A stretch of 64,000 bases of DNA from Litoditis marina (taxonomy: Eukaryota > Nematoda > Chromadorea > Rhabditida > Rhabditidae): contig OZ038436.1 of NCBI GenBank assembly GCA_964036275.1, positions 3,434,214 to 3,498,213 of the forward strand, read 5' to 3'. The notes below the pieces were generated by a model. It had not been told where the DNA came from, made no database searches, and saw only the letters and a program-made list of their open reading frames with translations. Shown here one piece after another: positions 9,794 to 23,283 of this stretch (within the stretch, counting starts at the first letter, position 1; every line of letters starts with the position of its first letter). A program made the translations under genes and the position numbers.

Positions 9794-9940
9794 GAGGTTC
9801 TTTCTGCGGACCATTCCGTCTCCCTGGAACCATTCTCTGCGGAACTGCTTGGCAGCTCCATCGGGGGTGTTGGTCCACTCGATGGTGATACGGTCATTGT
9901 TGGTGTCCTCCTGTCCGTAGGCGAAGGCGTCGCAAGCCTC
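9794..9940 (-). pseudogene. Captured coding fragment of unknown family
   Basis: The minus strand gives about 49 residues with coding-like composition and higher GC than the surroundings: [20 protein letters not shown], then [20 protein letters not shown] and DGMVRRKNL. An AG lies just upstream (as a splice acceptor would), and the frame ends where the reverse transcriptase fragment begins. The upstream end abuts a CTGTCAAGTCACTTGAATC repeat (9941-10000). It looks like one exon of a conserved host protein carried along with transposon sequence. I do not recognise the family with confidence. Confidence 0.5.
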
Positions 9941-10005
9941 TGTCAAGTCACTTGAATCTGTCAAGTCACTTCTGTCAAGTTCTGTCAAGTCACTTGAATC
10001 GGTTC
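9941..10005. repeat. CTGTCAAGTCACTTG short direct repeats
   Basis: CTGTCAAGTCACTTGAATC occurs at about 9941 and again with a partial duplication up to 10005 (CTGTCAAGT three or four times). It flanks the captured coding fragment. Confidence 0.8.
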
Positions 10006-10049
10006 AAAACCACTTCACTAGGAAGTTGTTTTGTGAGAAAAGGTGGATA

Positions 10050-10350
10050 CTTATTGTAGGGTACCCTCATCTGAAATACGTAAGTAATAAAATCCTAGGA
10101 CTGAAAACTCTCCTCAGTCGCACAGATAATTTCGATTTATTCATGGTACATAAAATCGTTACCGGTAAAATACGGCTGAAATCCTCCGATTTTATAGCTT
10201 TTCCCAATAAAAAAGTAGAGGAACAACTTCAAAACTGAGTTTTCTCATACCGAAATCAAAATTGCGTCAACAATTTTTTCTGTGCGAGCAGGATCGAAAT
10301 ATTTGAAACTATCCAAAAAGAAGAGTTTGCCATTTTTTGTTGCTAGTTTT
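10050..10350 (+). pseudogene. Non-LTR reverse transcriptase C-terminal fragment
   Basis: Reads LKTLLSRTDNFDLFMVHKIV and later TIFSVRAGSKYLKLSKKKSL, parallel to the fragment at 7282-7560 and to the tail of the 8689-9465 frame. A stop at about 10236 and a frame change separate the two blocks. Degenerate. Confidence 0.55.
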
Positions 10351-11400
10351 AAACGTTTTATATCATAACAATTTGACGTTTGTATGTTACCACGTTGTCA
10401 CTTCTACTACATTTAACTATTGTTCTATCCTGTTATTATTGTCCCCAATTCGTAACGTACGTGTATAGTGCTCACATTTCCCAACTGGACTGGTTGGCAG
10501 CGTGCCAAAAACTTTAGAAGACTGCTATTTAGAGAGAACATTTATTTTGCAAAAAGTTTTCCTGAATACGAATTATAACGGAGGGGAAGAACTCTTCACA
10601 TTAATTTCTATTGTTTTAAAGTGTTTCAACACGTTCACAAACTGCCTTGAAATTTCATTGGCAAGCTGCCCAAGTCCACTATCATCTCCACAGTTTGATT
10701 GCTCATCTTTGAAGTTATCTATTTCCAAGTTTGTCTCAGTTTTTATCACACGCTTCACTTGCGTAATAAATTCATTCATTCATTCAAGTACATTATTTTA
10801 ATTCCATCTCTGCTTCAATTCCCATGAAACAAAACCGGGTGTTGCAAGAAAAACATGGTATTAAACGTTTGAAAGCAACGGCTGTTGTACAATCTCCGGA
10901 AATAATTCGGAAGTTTCAATAGTAAAGTTAGTCCAGTTTACATTGATTTTGCTTTTTTCCCTATTATATCGCATCGTCATTGAGAAACAGTTGACCGAAC
11001 AATGAAACAAAACTTTCTCCTACAATATTAATTTGAACTACTGAAATAATGGTCCGCGATACATCGAATGTTTTACCGCATTCAAGATTTTCAAAGGGCG
11101 TTTAAGTATACATTCATATGAAATAAATCAGTGTGCAAACGTTTTGAATTCATCAACAATGTTTTGTTACAACCCTAAAACATCAGATATCTATTTTGAA
11201 CAAGTTTTTTTCGTGAAAAAGATTGTAACGAGAAATATCTCCAACAAATATCATGAACAAAATAGGAACACTTGGGAAATATTTACATATCTTCACAGTT
11301 TTTCCTTATTTTAAACCTTCTGCGACAGAATTTGCGAGATAAAATCTAACAAATGTGTTGTCTAGTGTTAACGTAACAGAAAAGAACAGTGCCTGAATGT
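10351..11400. other. Non-coding stretch
   Basis: No supported gene. A palindrome TTGGCAGCGTGCCAA lies at about 10491-10505 and recurs at 60613 (and as TTGGCAACGTGCCAA at 12127). A 68-codon minus-strand frame at 10573-10779 has a protein-like composition but no recognised motif and no clear exon borders. Confidence 0.6.
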
Positions 11401-12400
11401 TGCATTCAATCCATATAATGGTAGGGAGTGGCGTTCTGATAATACACTTCGGACATCGTATTTGAGTAGATGGAACTGAACTGAGTTTTGACGCTCTATG
11501 GGAAAACCAAATATTGATGTGTTAAGAATGGAATACAATACAATCTACCGTATGGTTTCAAATTATCCATTACAAAGTGCTAGCTTCAAGTTTCTTGGGG
11601 AAGTATAGTTGGTAGCAGTAGCAGTGTTTTGGGTAGAACATCTAACTGGTCGGGTTGGATCTTTCTAGGGTTAGTCGGTTCGAATATAGACGTTCGATTT
11701 TTCGTTTTGATTTCTCTTCTCAAAATCGAGAAGGTTTCAACTCTGACTCAAATAAGGGAACCATCTTCGTTTACGCCTCTGTTATTTTGTTAAAAATGTA
11801 TGAAAATTTACTAATGTTGTCTCGAAAATCATCGAAGTTTCGATTCTAGCTCCGGATTTCGCGGCTTCTCTCAGATTCGGTTATTTTGAGTTTCGACTGC
11901 CTCAGTTATACGAAGATGGAAAGGCGAATGTTTTTCGAATATTTTCAAAAAAAAAAGAAAGTTTTCGAATTCGACTTTCACAAACCTAGATTTTTCTGAA
12001 CCTGTTTGATTGAAAAGCAAATCAGTTATCGAAAAACTACAATTTCTGTTCAGATGTGCTTTCATATTGCCTTTTTGTAACTGATTACATATTGACCCGA
12101 GTTGGTATAGTTCCGGTCATTCCTACTGAGACTTGGCAACGTGCCAATGAATATTCCAGGCAGTTTTTCAACACTTGGGAATTTTTCAAAAACCTGCTAA
12201 TCTCTGTTAGAGGTCGCCCTGTTTTATGAGAATACGTGAATTGAATTTTTCCAGAGCATTTCCATTTGTTCTGAGAAAGGTCTTCCGAAAATCTTGGCTT
12301 GATGCCAATGGTGGAATCAGTGGGAATGAAACGATTCATAAAAATCAGTCAAATGTGGCAACCCATGTTTATAGTAGTAAGCATTCAGCATTCGATGATA
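11400..12400. repeat. Diverged copy of the 36820-37220 repeat
   Basis: Shares order and wording with 36820-37220 and 43230-43620 (GAACTGAACTGAGTTTTGA, GAATGGAATACAAT, GCTTCAAGTTTCT, TGCTTTCATATTGCCTTTT, ATCAGTCAAATGTGGCA). Diverged and interrupted. No gene. Confidence 0.65.
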
Positions 12401-13725
12401 GAACTGACTTATGGAGGGTTAACCGATTCCGAAAAACCAATTAAGTTCAATTCCTGTTCCAACCAACTCTTAAAAAAACTCCGAATTTGAATTCAATTCT
12501 TTTCGGCTCCAAAAAACCAATTCGATTCCGAGAAATTCTGACCAATTCTCGGAAAAATCAATTCTGATTTCAAATCTAGATGCAGTTTTTCGTCAACTCG
12601 GTTCATAAAACAGTTTTTATGTTACATAACACTACTACCGCCTTGAGATTGGATAGAACACAGCAGAAAACAAACAATCATGCTGAAAAAACCAATTCCG
12701 AAGCCGATTCCAAATATTTTTGCTGATATTCCAAAAACCAAATCAATTCAATTCAATTCTAATAATTTGTTTAAATTTCAAAAAAAAAACCAATTCGTTT
12801 CAATTCTAAGGAATTCTAATTCTAAAGACTCTTGTAAGTTTGAAGAGTTCTGGATATCTTAAATCATACTTCACCTTTTTTTACTACCTCAATTCTGATA
12901 TAAAACCTCAAACATATTCAGATTAAAGAAAACACGTGCTTTATAAACATAACAATTTTCAGCAACGACTCTGGAGACATAAAGACATATGAAATCCCGA
13001 GAGGCGCTATTATTGTGTGTTGAACCAGTTTAAATTTAGCCTTGTCTTATAAAGTTCAATGAAGGAAGAAACACTGACGATAAAAATAAAACAACATAAA
13101 CTGCTCCGCATGATAGGTTATTTGATCGATTCATGTATTTCGAACGAGCTGGTGCAGAAACGAAACAACGCGTACAGAGTGTTATATATAACACTCACGA
13201 CGCATTGAAGTTTGCTAATTATTGCTGCAACATAAATGTGAAAAACGTAGCTGAACTGAAGCTCGATGAACACCGTAGCGCTAAAAAACTTCTTATGCTA
13301 AGTTTTCAAGAAAATAAATTCTGATCTCAATCTTTGGATGAAGGTTGAAACGGGTAAGATGGAGGAACCGATAAAATCGAACGAAATAAAACACGTGTTT
13401 CACGAACATCACTCTCAACCCCCAAAAATTTTCAAATTTTATTTGATACCATCCAATCCTTGTTTTCTGCTCAAACTATGCGGGCCATCTGAACACACTG
13501 TGAAGATGAATTGGGTTTATGAACCCCTTTCGGCAGGTTTTTAATGATCCCCGCGATGATTCAGATATCAAGGGAAAATTTTACTTTCTCCCTCCCCCCC
13601 TCCATTTTTTTTTCGTTTCAGCCTCAATAAGTCCTGTGTTGTTTTCACTCCCCACTATGGAGGATGAAAGTAACATGGCTCCGTTTCAACTAAGAATCAG
13701 AGGGGTGGGGGGCGATTGTTAAAGA
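12400..13725. other. AT-rich non-coding stretch
   Basis: Low-complexity AATTC/AATTCC-rich sequence (12440-12850). A 63-codon plus-strand frame at 13133-13324 has ordinary composition but no recognised motif, splice context or homologue in the window; I do not call it. A poly-C/poly-T patch lies at about 13595-13615. Confidence 0.5.
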
Positions 13726-13875
13726 TTGCAATTCCAATTCATTTCGACAGACAAAAAGAATTGGAATTGCAATTCCAATTTATTTCGACAGACAAAAAGA
13801 ATTGGAATTGCAATTCTTTTGGATGATTATCTCAATTCTATCAATTCCAATTCCAATTCCAATTTCAATTCTAAC
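13726..13875. repeat. AATTCC repeat with two 52-bp units
   Basis: Two near-identical units containing CATTTCGACAGACAAAAAGA between AATTCC/GGAATT words, then an (AATTCC)n run at about 13840-13870. The GGAATTGCAATTCC cores are self-complementary. Confidence 0.85.
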
Positions 13876-15479
13876 AACCCTAGTTATTGTACAATGTCGA
13901 CATTTAACTTTTGCCCCCACCCTACCATACATTTACCTTTAACCTCCACCATTCTCTGTTGAAACTAGTGCGGGTGGGGGAGAGGGCAAACTAGGGTGCG
14001 ATTGTACGGTGGGGGGGGGGGGGGCAGAAGTAAAATTTTCCCGATGTCAATACACAATTCTCAACTCAACACAACAATTCTACCAAACTGTTCGAATTAT
14101 ACTAAACCTCATTTTAATTCCGGAATGTTTTGTATAACTAAGCACAAAATCTTGTTCTTTCAGCACCGAGACATATGTGTTCATTCATCATTCATTAAAA
14201 AGTCTCAAACTCATTCGGCAAGGCCGAGTCACTGAATTCCCAGTGTAATGCAAACATAGCATGACACCATTTTAGAGCAAAGGGAAAAAAACTACTGCCG
14301 ATGATTCCGATGAACCTCAGGGATACACCAAATGAACCTTGTGTGGGAAACATAGTAACGAGACTTTCGGTAACACTTTAGAACCAAAAAGAAGAACAGT
14401 CGGAAATCATGAAAGAATGTCCTGAAAAAAACATTTTGGTTTTCAATACTTATTTTCTTATGTCACATCTTCACCGAAAAAAATCGAGGGATTTCATCAA
14501 ACATTTGTATAATATTCTCTTGCGCGAACGATACAGAATAACCGTACCTAAATGTTGCAACCGATTTATATTTATTGCATGTTCCAGAGTTTTGCCTCTG
14601 CTGCAATGTCAGTTTTATGGTCGACATTTCACTTTTTCTCTTCTCTTCTGATGCGGATGTGCACTAAAGATCTAATCATAACACCACTATAAAGAGATGG
14701 CGCAACACTTGACTGCGCTTCACTCAATCTCATAATAGACAGGTAGTTCTGCGGTTTTGCTTTAAACTCCGAATAGGGAATAGGTACAAACCTCTGTCCG
14801 TTGTTTTCAAGAAAAGCAAGACAAGAATTTTCCTTAAATATTTTTATTGGACTTTTATATTTCTTGTACACTTTTCATCCAAAACTAATCTTTACTTTCT
14901 TTACACCCGTTTATGCTAATAGGGATACTCTTCATAAAATCAGGTTTTAGGGTGATATATCAATAGTATGCACAATGCGCTCTTATGAAAAATGGTGGAA
15001 ATTTTGACCAAAATAGAGTCAAACTAGATTTAAACTAGACAACTTACAAATGAGAGAGTGATCAGGTTACTTAATTGTAGATGAAACTCAGTGTGTACTG
15101 AATACTTGTCGCATGAGGTTGGAATGCGCTTGAATGTTTCTCATATAATAGTAGAAGAAAGACTCTTTCCAATCTGGTCTTCCACCTTCCTGAATAAATC
15201 AAGTTTCATGATTGCGAAACTGTGTGTTACAAGTTACAAGACAAACATGGCGTTCAATGGTTGATAGACACAGCGTTTGTTGAGTTCCTTGCGAATATTG
15301 CTGAATTGTTTTAGTTGTCCTCTGTCTAAAAATGTGTCTAAAAATAAACTGTAGTACTGGAGCTCAAATAATCAAACAGGTTGAGGAATAATTCTCCTCT
15401 ACCATGTGGAAAATCAATTAAAACCCAAACCCCAACGATCAAAAATAACAATATTACGACGTTCATTAACGACATAGTT
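13876..15479. other. Non-coding stretch with a G homopolymer
   Basis: A run of G near 14010-14023, then AT-rich sequence without a supported gene. Part (14680-14730, AGAGATGGCGCAACACTTGA) matches the repeat at 8090 and 37840. One AATGTTTC motif is on the plus strand at 15133. Confidence 0.5.
15133..15140 (+). promoter_or_regulatory. AATGTTTC motif with upstream AATGCGCT
   Basis: The core AATGTTTC is preceded by AATGCGCTTG and followed by an AT-rich TCATATAATA. The same AATGCGCTNNAATGTTTC layout occurs at 58860-58875. See the findings for the motif family. Confidence 0.35.
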
Positions 15480-15900
15480 TGATGCTTATGTTCAATTCTA
15501 TTGTTTATAGGCAAGCCTCACCACTCACTAAGTTTAACACTCCAAGCTTGTATTAAACACAACTTGAAACATGAAGATGATACTAAAAGCGAATAAAACA
15601 AAAAAAGTTGGGCAAACGCTAAAATGATCACTTATTTCACTGTGAATATTAAAAGACTTCGTTTTACGATGGGCGACTATAAATCCCAACTTTTTCATTT
15701 CTTTCTCACCCTTTCTTCTCATTATTTGTTTAACGCTGGTGGAAAGTAATTTCGCCTTGTTTCCATAAATTTCAGAGAAGATGGAATGATGATGACCCAC
15801 CCCTCTGAGAACAACATCAAAATCGTCTTGAAACAGGGTCGAAATCATTCTAATTGGCTATTTCCCTGAGCACATAGTTCATGGTTGAAATTGTGTTTTG
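15480..15900. repeat. Dispersed repeat, copy of 6480-6960
   Basis: Matches 6480-6960 (ACACAACWTGAAACATG, GATGATGACCCA, CTGAGAACAAC, CAGGGTCGAAA). A 104-codon minus-strand frame here is not kept in the other copy, so it is not called as a gene. Confidence 0.65.
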
Positions 15901-17586
15901 AATATTTGTATTGCTTATCCACACACATTAGTTTTTTTCTTACCTTGGAAGCGCACGAAAGGCTGCTTTAGGCAAGCCTTGGACGCTCATATGAAATGCA
16001 GTAAAAAGTATATAAAAGAGTCGAATATGTGTAATAGATCTGTTAAAACAAACTTATCAATACTAATGGTAAAATGATGATGTGTACTGATTCTTAGATT
16101 CAGAAATTGGTAAGTCGAATTGTTTATCCAGCTCTGTTGTTTATATGTGGCCACCATGATGTCTTCAATGAAGTAGGGACCAAGATCAACTCAGAAAAAA
16201 CTGCTACTACAAAGATCTGTGACATGTATGATGATCACCGCCTCGTAACGAAGCGACGTGAAAGAATAAATATGAAATATGAAAACATCAGAATCATTTC
16301 AATCTTCTTTTACCTTTTCCTCCATAAAACAGAGTAATGTGGACGAAATTTAGCTGTTGACATGGAAATACAGTTATCTTGACAAGATGGAAGTCTTTTT
16401 TCGTGACCATGTCCTATCAGCGTCTATTCACAATGTTTTGTTCTGAACCCTAGAATAACGGTGGTTGAATGTTGCGTGAGCTTTATATAACAGTGAACAG
16501 TCCAATAGAAAATGATTGGTTCATCGTTAGCATACCCTTTAAAATAAGAGCAATGTTTTCATACTTTAGTTGTTGCTTTTTCCAAAAACCCTATTTCTGA
16601 TAATAAAAGAACATGTATTACTACTATCTGTTCTATTGTTTCCGTGATGTTACAATGAAATTAGTTTCAGCCTATTTTTTCCTACACTTATATTTGTCTA
16701 TCAAGTGTTATTATGTTCTCACAAAACCTGTTTCCGTTTGGTTTTCGTATGTTGCGATAGCTGATCAAGTATATTGATCGAGTTACCTTTCTGCTGTGAG
16801 ATTTAATGTGTTACCGTATTTATTTGTAATTTTGTACTTGAATGAAAAGTGAAGAATCAATTTGGATCATCTCTCGCCCTGGTGACACACCAACCTTGTG
16901 AGTTTTTATCATGAGTCACAAGAAGTGTAGAAAATCATGTTCACGTTTTTTTGAAAGATGCTTAAAAATAATTTCGCAAGTTTTGTAAGAACAGGTATAG
17001 TGAAGTTTACTATGTTGCCTGAATGTTCACTGATAGTATGCATAACGCGCACTTTTTACATGAATTTTTTACTAGTATTCTGTATTTTCATGGAGAAGCA
17101 TCAGATTTTCTGTTTGAAACAGTGTGAACTGAAATTAGTGAACGCAGAATGTAAACGTACAAAAATTGAAATCATACGTTGCAGTTACAAACACGAAATA
17201 TTTCAAACGTGGAAGTGTTACCTAGGTTCAGTGTATTGTAATAAACTTATTTGGCGGAAATATACTCATTTTTCGAAATGTATTGGCACAAAACACTGCG
17301 GTTACCATAACGAAGACAGGTTTATAGAAAAAACGGCAACACTCAACTGCTCTTCATACAACCCTGATAGATTCCCTCTCCTACAACGTTTTTGCTAGAA
17401 GTTCATCAGGACCCAACTACAGCTCAACTCTGGCAACATTAAGTGACCTTTGAGCTGAACTATCTGCTGACCATCTCAGCCAGGTTGTGGTCGCCTATAC
17501 TGTGCTTAAACATACAAAGTTGACAACTATGTGACCAGAATTAGATCAGGTCTTCGATAAGGTTGAGCTCACCACATTCATCAACT
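15901..17586. other. Non-coding stretch with one paired repeat
   Basis: 16195-16290 matches 62995-63085 (CTGTGACATGTATGATGA, ACCGCCTCGTAACGAAGCG, then an AATAAA). A 146-codon plus-strand frame (16958-17398) is Cys-rich, but its composition is that of translated AT-rich DNA and it has no recognised domain; probably chance. Confidence 0.5.
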
Positions 17587-17666
<80 letters not shown>

Positions 17667-17690
17667 CTCTCTCTTCTCTCTTTTCATCTT
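17587..17690. repeat. (CT)n microsatellite
   Basis: CT dinucleotides with two CTAT interruptions, breaking into TCTTCTCTC toward the end. Confidence 0.97.
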
Positions 17691-20674
17691 TGGACTTTTC
17701 ATCTTATTAGTCGTAAAATGATAAGATAGCTTGTTATTGTAATGAATGACGCTTGTTCATACGAGCCAGTCTTTTCTCATAATAGTTCAAATTTCCTATT
17801 TTTCTTATAATTTAATGACTTCGCTACGGTGCCCTGGTTTCACCGCAAGAGCGGCAAGATGAATCACACCTTCCGGTTGCATTTTCCTGAATTCGGACAA
17901 ATAATTGTTTGTACTACTTTTGACATTTCTGAAATTGTTCCCAATATCAATATCTTCCCACGAATTATGGTCATTCAATCCAGCAACGAAAGGCGAATAG
18001 TATTGGCTACGTGGACAGTTATGAGAACACTATATGTTCTTCTCACTTGTCTTTCAATGACTTCAGCCAAGTATGGTCTGAAACACTTGGGTGAGTGGAT
18101 TTTTGAGCTATATTACTTCAGAAACAAGGGTTTCTTTAAGAAAACTTTTTTCTGATATGAAATATATAGTTTTTTAAACGTGGTAAAATAACCGGTTGAT
18201 CAATGAGTGATGGTTGTGTTTCAGAACATACAACGAGAGAAAAAAGCGAGCAAATGGCCCACAGAACGGCTTATGCTGAGGTTTGCTTTTTCCAATTAAC
18301 AGGAAATGTTCGAGCCGTGACTCAATTGTAAATTACTTATTACGTGTTCAAGAATGCAACATATGAGTACTTCCTATTACTAACTCAATTGTGTAATTTT
18401 AGTAAAGTTCGCTGGAACCTCGTAATAATTCATAAGCGGTGCTCTCTTATTCGGTCCTTTTCTAAGTCTTGTACCAATACTATCGTGCGTTCGACCGTTA
18501 TTTCCAAAAAAAATGAACAGCATCACTACGCTTTAGACAAAACAGAAACAGACAACAGGATGAAACCGAAAACATCATAAGACAGAACATACAGTTTATG
18601 TTTAGTCAAGTTCATCATGTGTATCCATATAACTGTATCCATACGAAAAATGCTGCTGCGGTACGCATTCTTTCTATTTTGATGTTAAATTTGTAGAAAA
18701 ACTGAGTTTGCCATGTTGTCACTTATTTACATTGATGTTGCAAAACTTGGATGAGGGTCGGCAGCATAGTATAGCTCATGTTGAACCACAAGTCCCTTTT
18801 TTCGGTAGTGAGTTAGGCTACAAAAAAAGAATGATCATAATATATTTTCACTTTTCTTCTGTGTGTAAACACTAATTCATGCAACTCAGACAATTTCCAG
18901 TCAGTTTTGTAGCTAGAACGATCGATTAATTAAACGGACCTTTTCCCAATCATTCGATTAACTTGAAGAAGTTTAAAGTAAAAAATGAGTCCACGGATTA
19001 GAATCACGGGAAAATCTGCTTAGTTTTCAGATTCGAAAATTTCGAGATTTGTCAGATCATTTAAAATCGGTACGAAATCATAGACAATCGGCGCAAAACA
19101 AATTGAAGCAAACATGAGTAGTTCGTAAACTATTCTCATTCACTTGTGTTACAAAACTATAAAACGGACCAACCGCTAAAAGAGAGTTTTTCTAATAGAC
19201 AAATTTTTTTGGCGAAAAACATCAAACTAGTTAAAAATGAAAAACTAGAAAGTGATGAAAAACCAACTGGAAATTCGTTCGCACGCTGCGGAATTTCCAG
19301 TGTGATATCGAAAACTGCATAACATACTTGATGGTGTGAATTTCGGTCTAGAAAGCAGGACTTGGAGAAGTGTAAGTTTTGCTATAAATTAATGACGACC
19401 CGATCTAAGAGATGAACAAACAGCTAAGATGGAGGAACGTGTTAGAGAAATATTAGAATTTAGCGCCATAGCGCAGCCTTTCGTCTTCCACGCAGCCACA
19501 ATATGAGTGCACGTCTTAACGGTTCTCAACGAAAAGTGCACAAAACGGCAGACGACGTTTGTTCAGACGGGTTTAGATTTCGCAATCTGGACGTGTTGAA
19601 ACTCGAAATCGTGAAAATGGGACTCTCAGACAAAACTGGAAAATGCGCTCGTTTCCCTGGAGAAACGTCCAACCTGTTGTTAGCCCAGTTCTGTTTTCGA
19701 GAATTGTTTTCAGTAACGTTACTTTGAATATTCGAATGTTTTCACCAACTTTGGAAAGTGACAACAGCAACAAGCTCAAAAGTGGGAAAATTAATGCTGT
19801 TTTTATTTGCGAGTTTCGTGTGCGAATCCAACGAGGCACATTGAGTTCTGTTTAGCTAGTTTCAACTCAAAATTCATTTTTCTCTACTTTCTCAATCTAA
19901 CTTCACAAACGTTCACCCATACTTTCATGAATCATACCGCAACCTTCCAACTCCCATTATGTATGACGTTCAGTTAGTATTCGTTTCACCGAAGCAAAAT
20001 CTGGAGAAACCAATTTAACCAACATTTGACCAATTTAATAATTTATCGTTTAACAAATTAACAATTAAACGTTAACAATTTAATGTCAACAACTTAATCG
20101 TTTTAACCACGAAAGCCAATTACCCGCTAAAGTGGATGAAAGACTACGGAAGCACATGAAACATTATAGGAAATGTAATATTCAATTTTTTTTCTCTCAA
20201 CAACACTCAAGCAAGCAATGTAAATCTCTCGAATGAACAGATTTTGTCAAATGAACTCCAACTCCACTCCAACCCAAAACTTATAACTCCAAACTAACTC
20301 CAACTCCAAAACCCAAAAACTCCAAAACTTCTAGAGCTAGTTTGAATTGATACATTTCAATTTGTCGAATCGACACGAACTGGTTTGAACCGATGAATCC
20401 AGTGAATTGTGTAACTTTCGATCGTTAAATTGTCGTAATTTCCCGTATTCTGTATTTGTAGTTTGATCCATTGGCTTAATAAAAGTGTAAGCTAGTGAGA
20501 CTTACACCTTTAACAAATATGTATTAACAAACAATGCAAACAAACATGTTAACAAACATGTTTTTTGTTATTAACATGTTATTAACAAACAAATATGCTA
20601 GAACTGGTTTTAGATTTTTCTCTGCCCCAATTACAATTTTTTGCAACAAAAACATCTCTCAGAAGCTATTTATT
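17691..20674. other. Non-coding stretch
   Basis: No gene supported. A 108-codon plus-strand frame at 17829-18155 has no recognised motif. Low-complexity words: TTTAACAATTTAAC at 20020-20100 and AACAAACATGTT at 20525-20590. Confidence 0.5.
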
Positions 20675-22280
20675 TCACACACAAGAAAACACACAGATGA
20701 TATGTCGGCGTGACACGCGAGACGAGCGGAATTGGCTGGTGGGGCGGGGCGGGACGGAACCGGAGCGGGCGGGGCGGAGGCGTGTTAACCGACGAGGCGG
20801 ATCATTGTACCGGCCGCCACGGCGGTACCTCAACTCCTCATCTTGATATATCCCGTTCTGAAACAACACAAATAAGGGAATAAGGAAGTAGAAAATCTAT
20901 CAGTCTTATCCCACAGAGAGCCTCATGCGTAATGCGCATATTAAGTATGTATAACATTATGGCACTTTTTAGAGACACTCTCTCTCTCTCTTCATCTGTT
21001 AATCTGAGTAAGAAGGAGTAAAAGTAAATAAGTATGCGATAAAGATAGAATGGGAGAAGAGAATGGGGTGTTACTTACCAGCCTCTGATCATGGTGGAGC
21101 CGTTCGACTTCCGCCTCCAGCTCGTCGATTCTCGCATTGCGTACGGCCAATGTACGACATACTCCGTCGGACTGCAAACACAATTACATTACAATTACAA
21201 CATGACGGATAACGGGAGATAGAAAAAGCTCAAAATTATCACTATTTTAATTTAAAATAATCTAGAATATATGTGTACTCACGAAGTTAGTTTCTTGAGC
21301 CAGGTCCTCTCTGAGACCCCGGTTTTTTCTTTCCGAAGATTCGAGGCGAGCTTCGAGCCGAGCCGTTTTGTCCGTCCAGTACTTTTCCCTCTCAGCCTCT
21401 CGAACACGGCTCGCCTGCAACTCTTGCGAGAGTCGGTAATGGTCCTTGTATAGACCAGAGGCCTGAAATGATTGAAACGTTGATTTCAAGTAAGCTTCTC
21501 AAGGATAATGAAGAGATAACAAATGATAATTTTTCAATTCAATTCAAATAATAATTTTGATGTTGAATATTGAATGAATGTGAATGTTGAAAAAATCAAA
21601 TAATGTTGAAATGTTATTAACGTTTTTCTCACACACTCAAAATACAATAAAACACACATAAAATTACATACATTTACAGTAAGATGGGGAGAGAGAGATT
21701 ATTTGAAAAATTTAATAATATGCGTATATTAGCTTATATTATATTACGTAGCTTATATTAAAATACTAATTATGACGTTCAACTTAAAATTGGTGAGAAT
21801 CTTCATTCATTATATGATAACCTTAGAGAGACAGTTGTAACTCACCGGGTCCGGTCTTGCATGAGGTGGTGCTTGCGGGGGGTGGCGCGTATTGGTCGAA
21901 TCTTGCGTTCTGCAAAGATCGAATAAGAGGGTGGGAGAAGAAGAGAGAGGGAAAGAGGGAGAGGAAGAGAATGGGGGAGGAAAAGAGAGAGGGAAAAGAA
22001 AGAGAGGGAGAAAGGGGGAGGGGAGTTGGGAGATAGGAGTCAGAGAGTTAGAGAGTTAGGAGTTAGAGAGAGAGGGAGAGAAAGAGGTGAGCGAAAGAAA
22101 TAGAAAATCTCACCGATCGTCTGCAGGCGTTCGGCTCCTGGCAGCAGCGGGGGAGCTGTCCCTATGTCGTTCCTGGAAAAAGATGATTACAATGTCGTAT
22201 TTATAGACCTAAAGATAGAGACACTGAAAATGTGTGAAGAAAGATATAGAACAAGAGAGAGATAAAGGGGGGAAGAGAAC

Positions 22281-22449
<169 letters not shown>

Positions 22450-22609
22450 TACCTTGATTCGGTTTGGACTTGTTAGGCTCGCGCCAAGATGTGAGCTGGT
22501 GCCGCTCCAGTCTTCGGTCGTCCGCGTTAGAAGGCACTGGAATCGAATAAACATAATACATGATTCATCAAAAAGTGGAGAACCAACAGTTGTGTGATTT
22601 GTACGAGCT

Positions 22610-23269
22610 GCTTCCATCCAATTTTTAGTTGCGCATGTTGAATTTTTAGGACCAAATGTAGTTAGTTCTTTTGGGTTTTAATTGCAAATTTAGACATGCC
22701 TCCGGAATGTCTACAAAAAGTGTAAAATTCATCAAAAAGTGGAGAAACCAACAGTTGTGTGATTTGTACGAGCCTACTCAAGGGACGGCATAACTTCTAG
22801 GGACACTGCAACAAAAAGGGAAAAATATAGAGAGTGATGAATTCAAAGTGATGATGCCACAAAGAGTGAAAAATATTTTGCTAACTAGTTCACGGTAGAT
22901 GTTAAGTCACAGCTGATTAATTGTGTCAACAACATTAATCTCGCTCATTGTTCTCAAATTTTGTATCTCTTGTGACTTGTGATCTACCGTGAACTAGTTA
23001 GCAAAATATTTTTCACTCTTTGTGGTATCATCACTTTGAATTCATCACTCTCTATATTTTTCCCTTTTTGTTGCAGTGTCCCTAGAAGTTATGCCGTCCT
23101 TGAGTAGCTCGTACAAATCACACAACTGTTGGTTCTCCACTTTTTGATGAATTTTACACTTTTTGTAGACATTCCGGAGGCATGTCTAAATTTGCAATTA
23201 AAACCCAAAAGAACTAACTACATTTGGTCCTAAAAATTCAACATGCGCAACTAAAAATTGGATGGAAGC
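22610..23269. repeat. Long inverted repeat (foldback)
   Basis: Left arm about 22610-22909 is the reverse complement of about 22973-23269; outer ends are GCTTCCATCCAATTTTTAG and CTAAAAATTGGATGGAAGC, with only scattered mismatches. The loop is about 60 bp. The element's terminal 42 bp (from 22566) recur inside both arms, at about 22729 and inverted at about 23110. Confidence 0.9.
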
Positions 23270-23283
23270 ATGTTTTACGTTAC

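Noticed and set aside
16958..17398. 146-codon Cys-rich frame
   Set aside because: No signal peptide or domain pattern, composition typical of translated AT-rich DNA, and no splice or promoter context.
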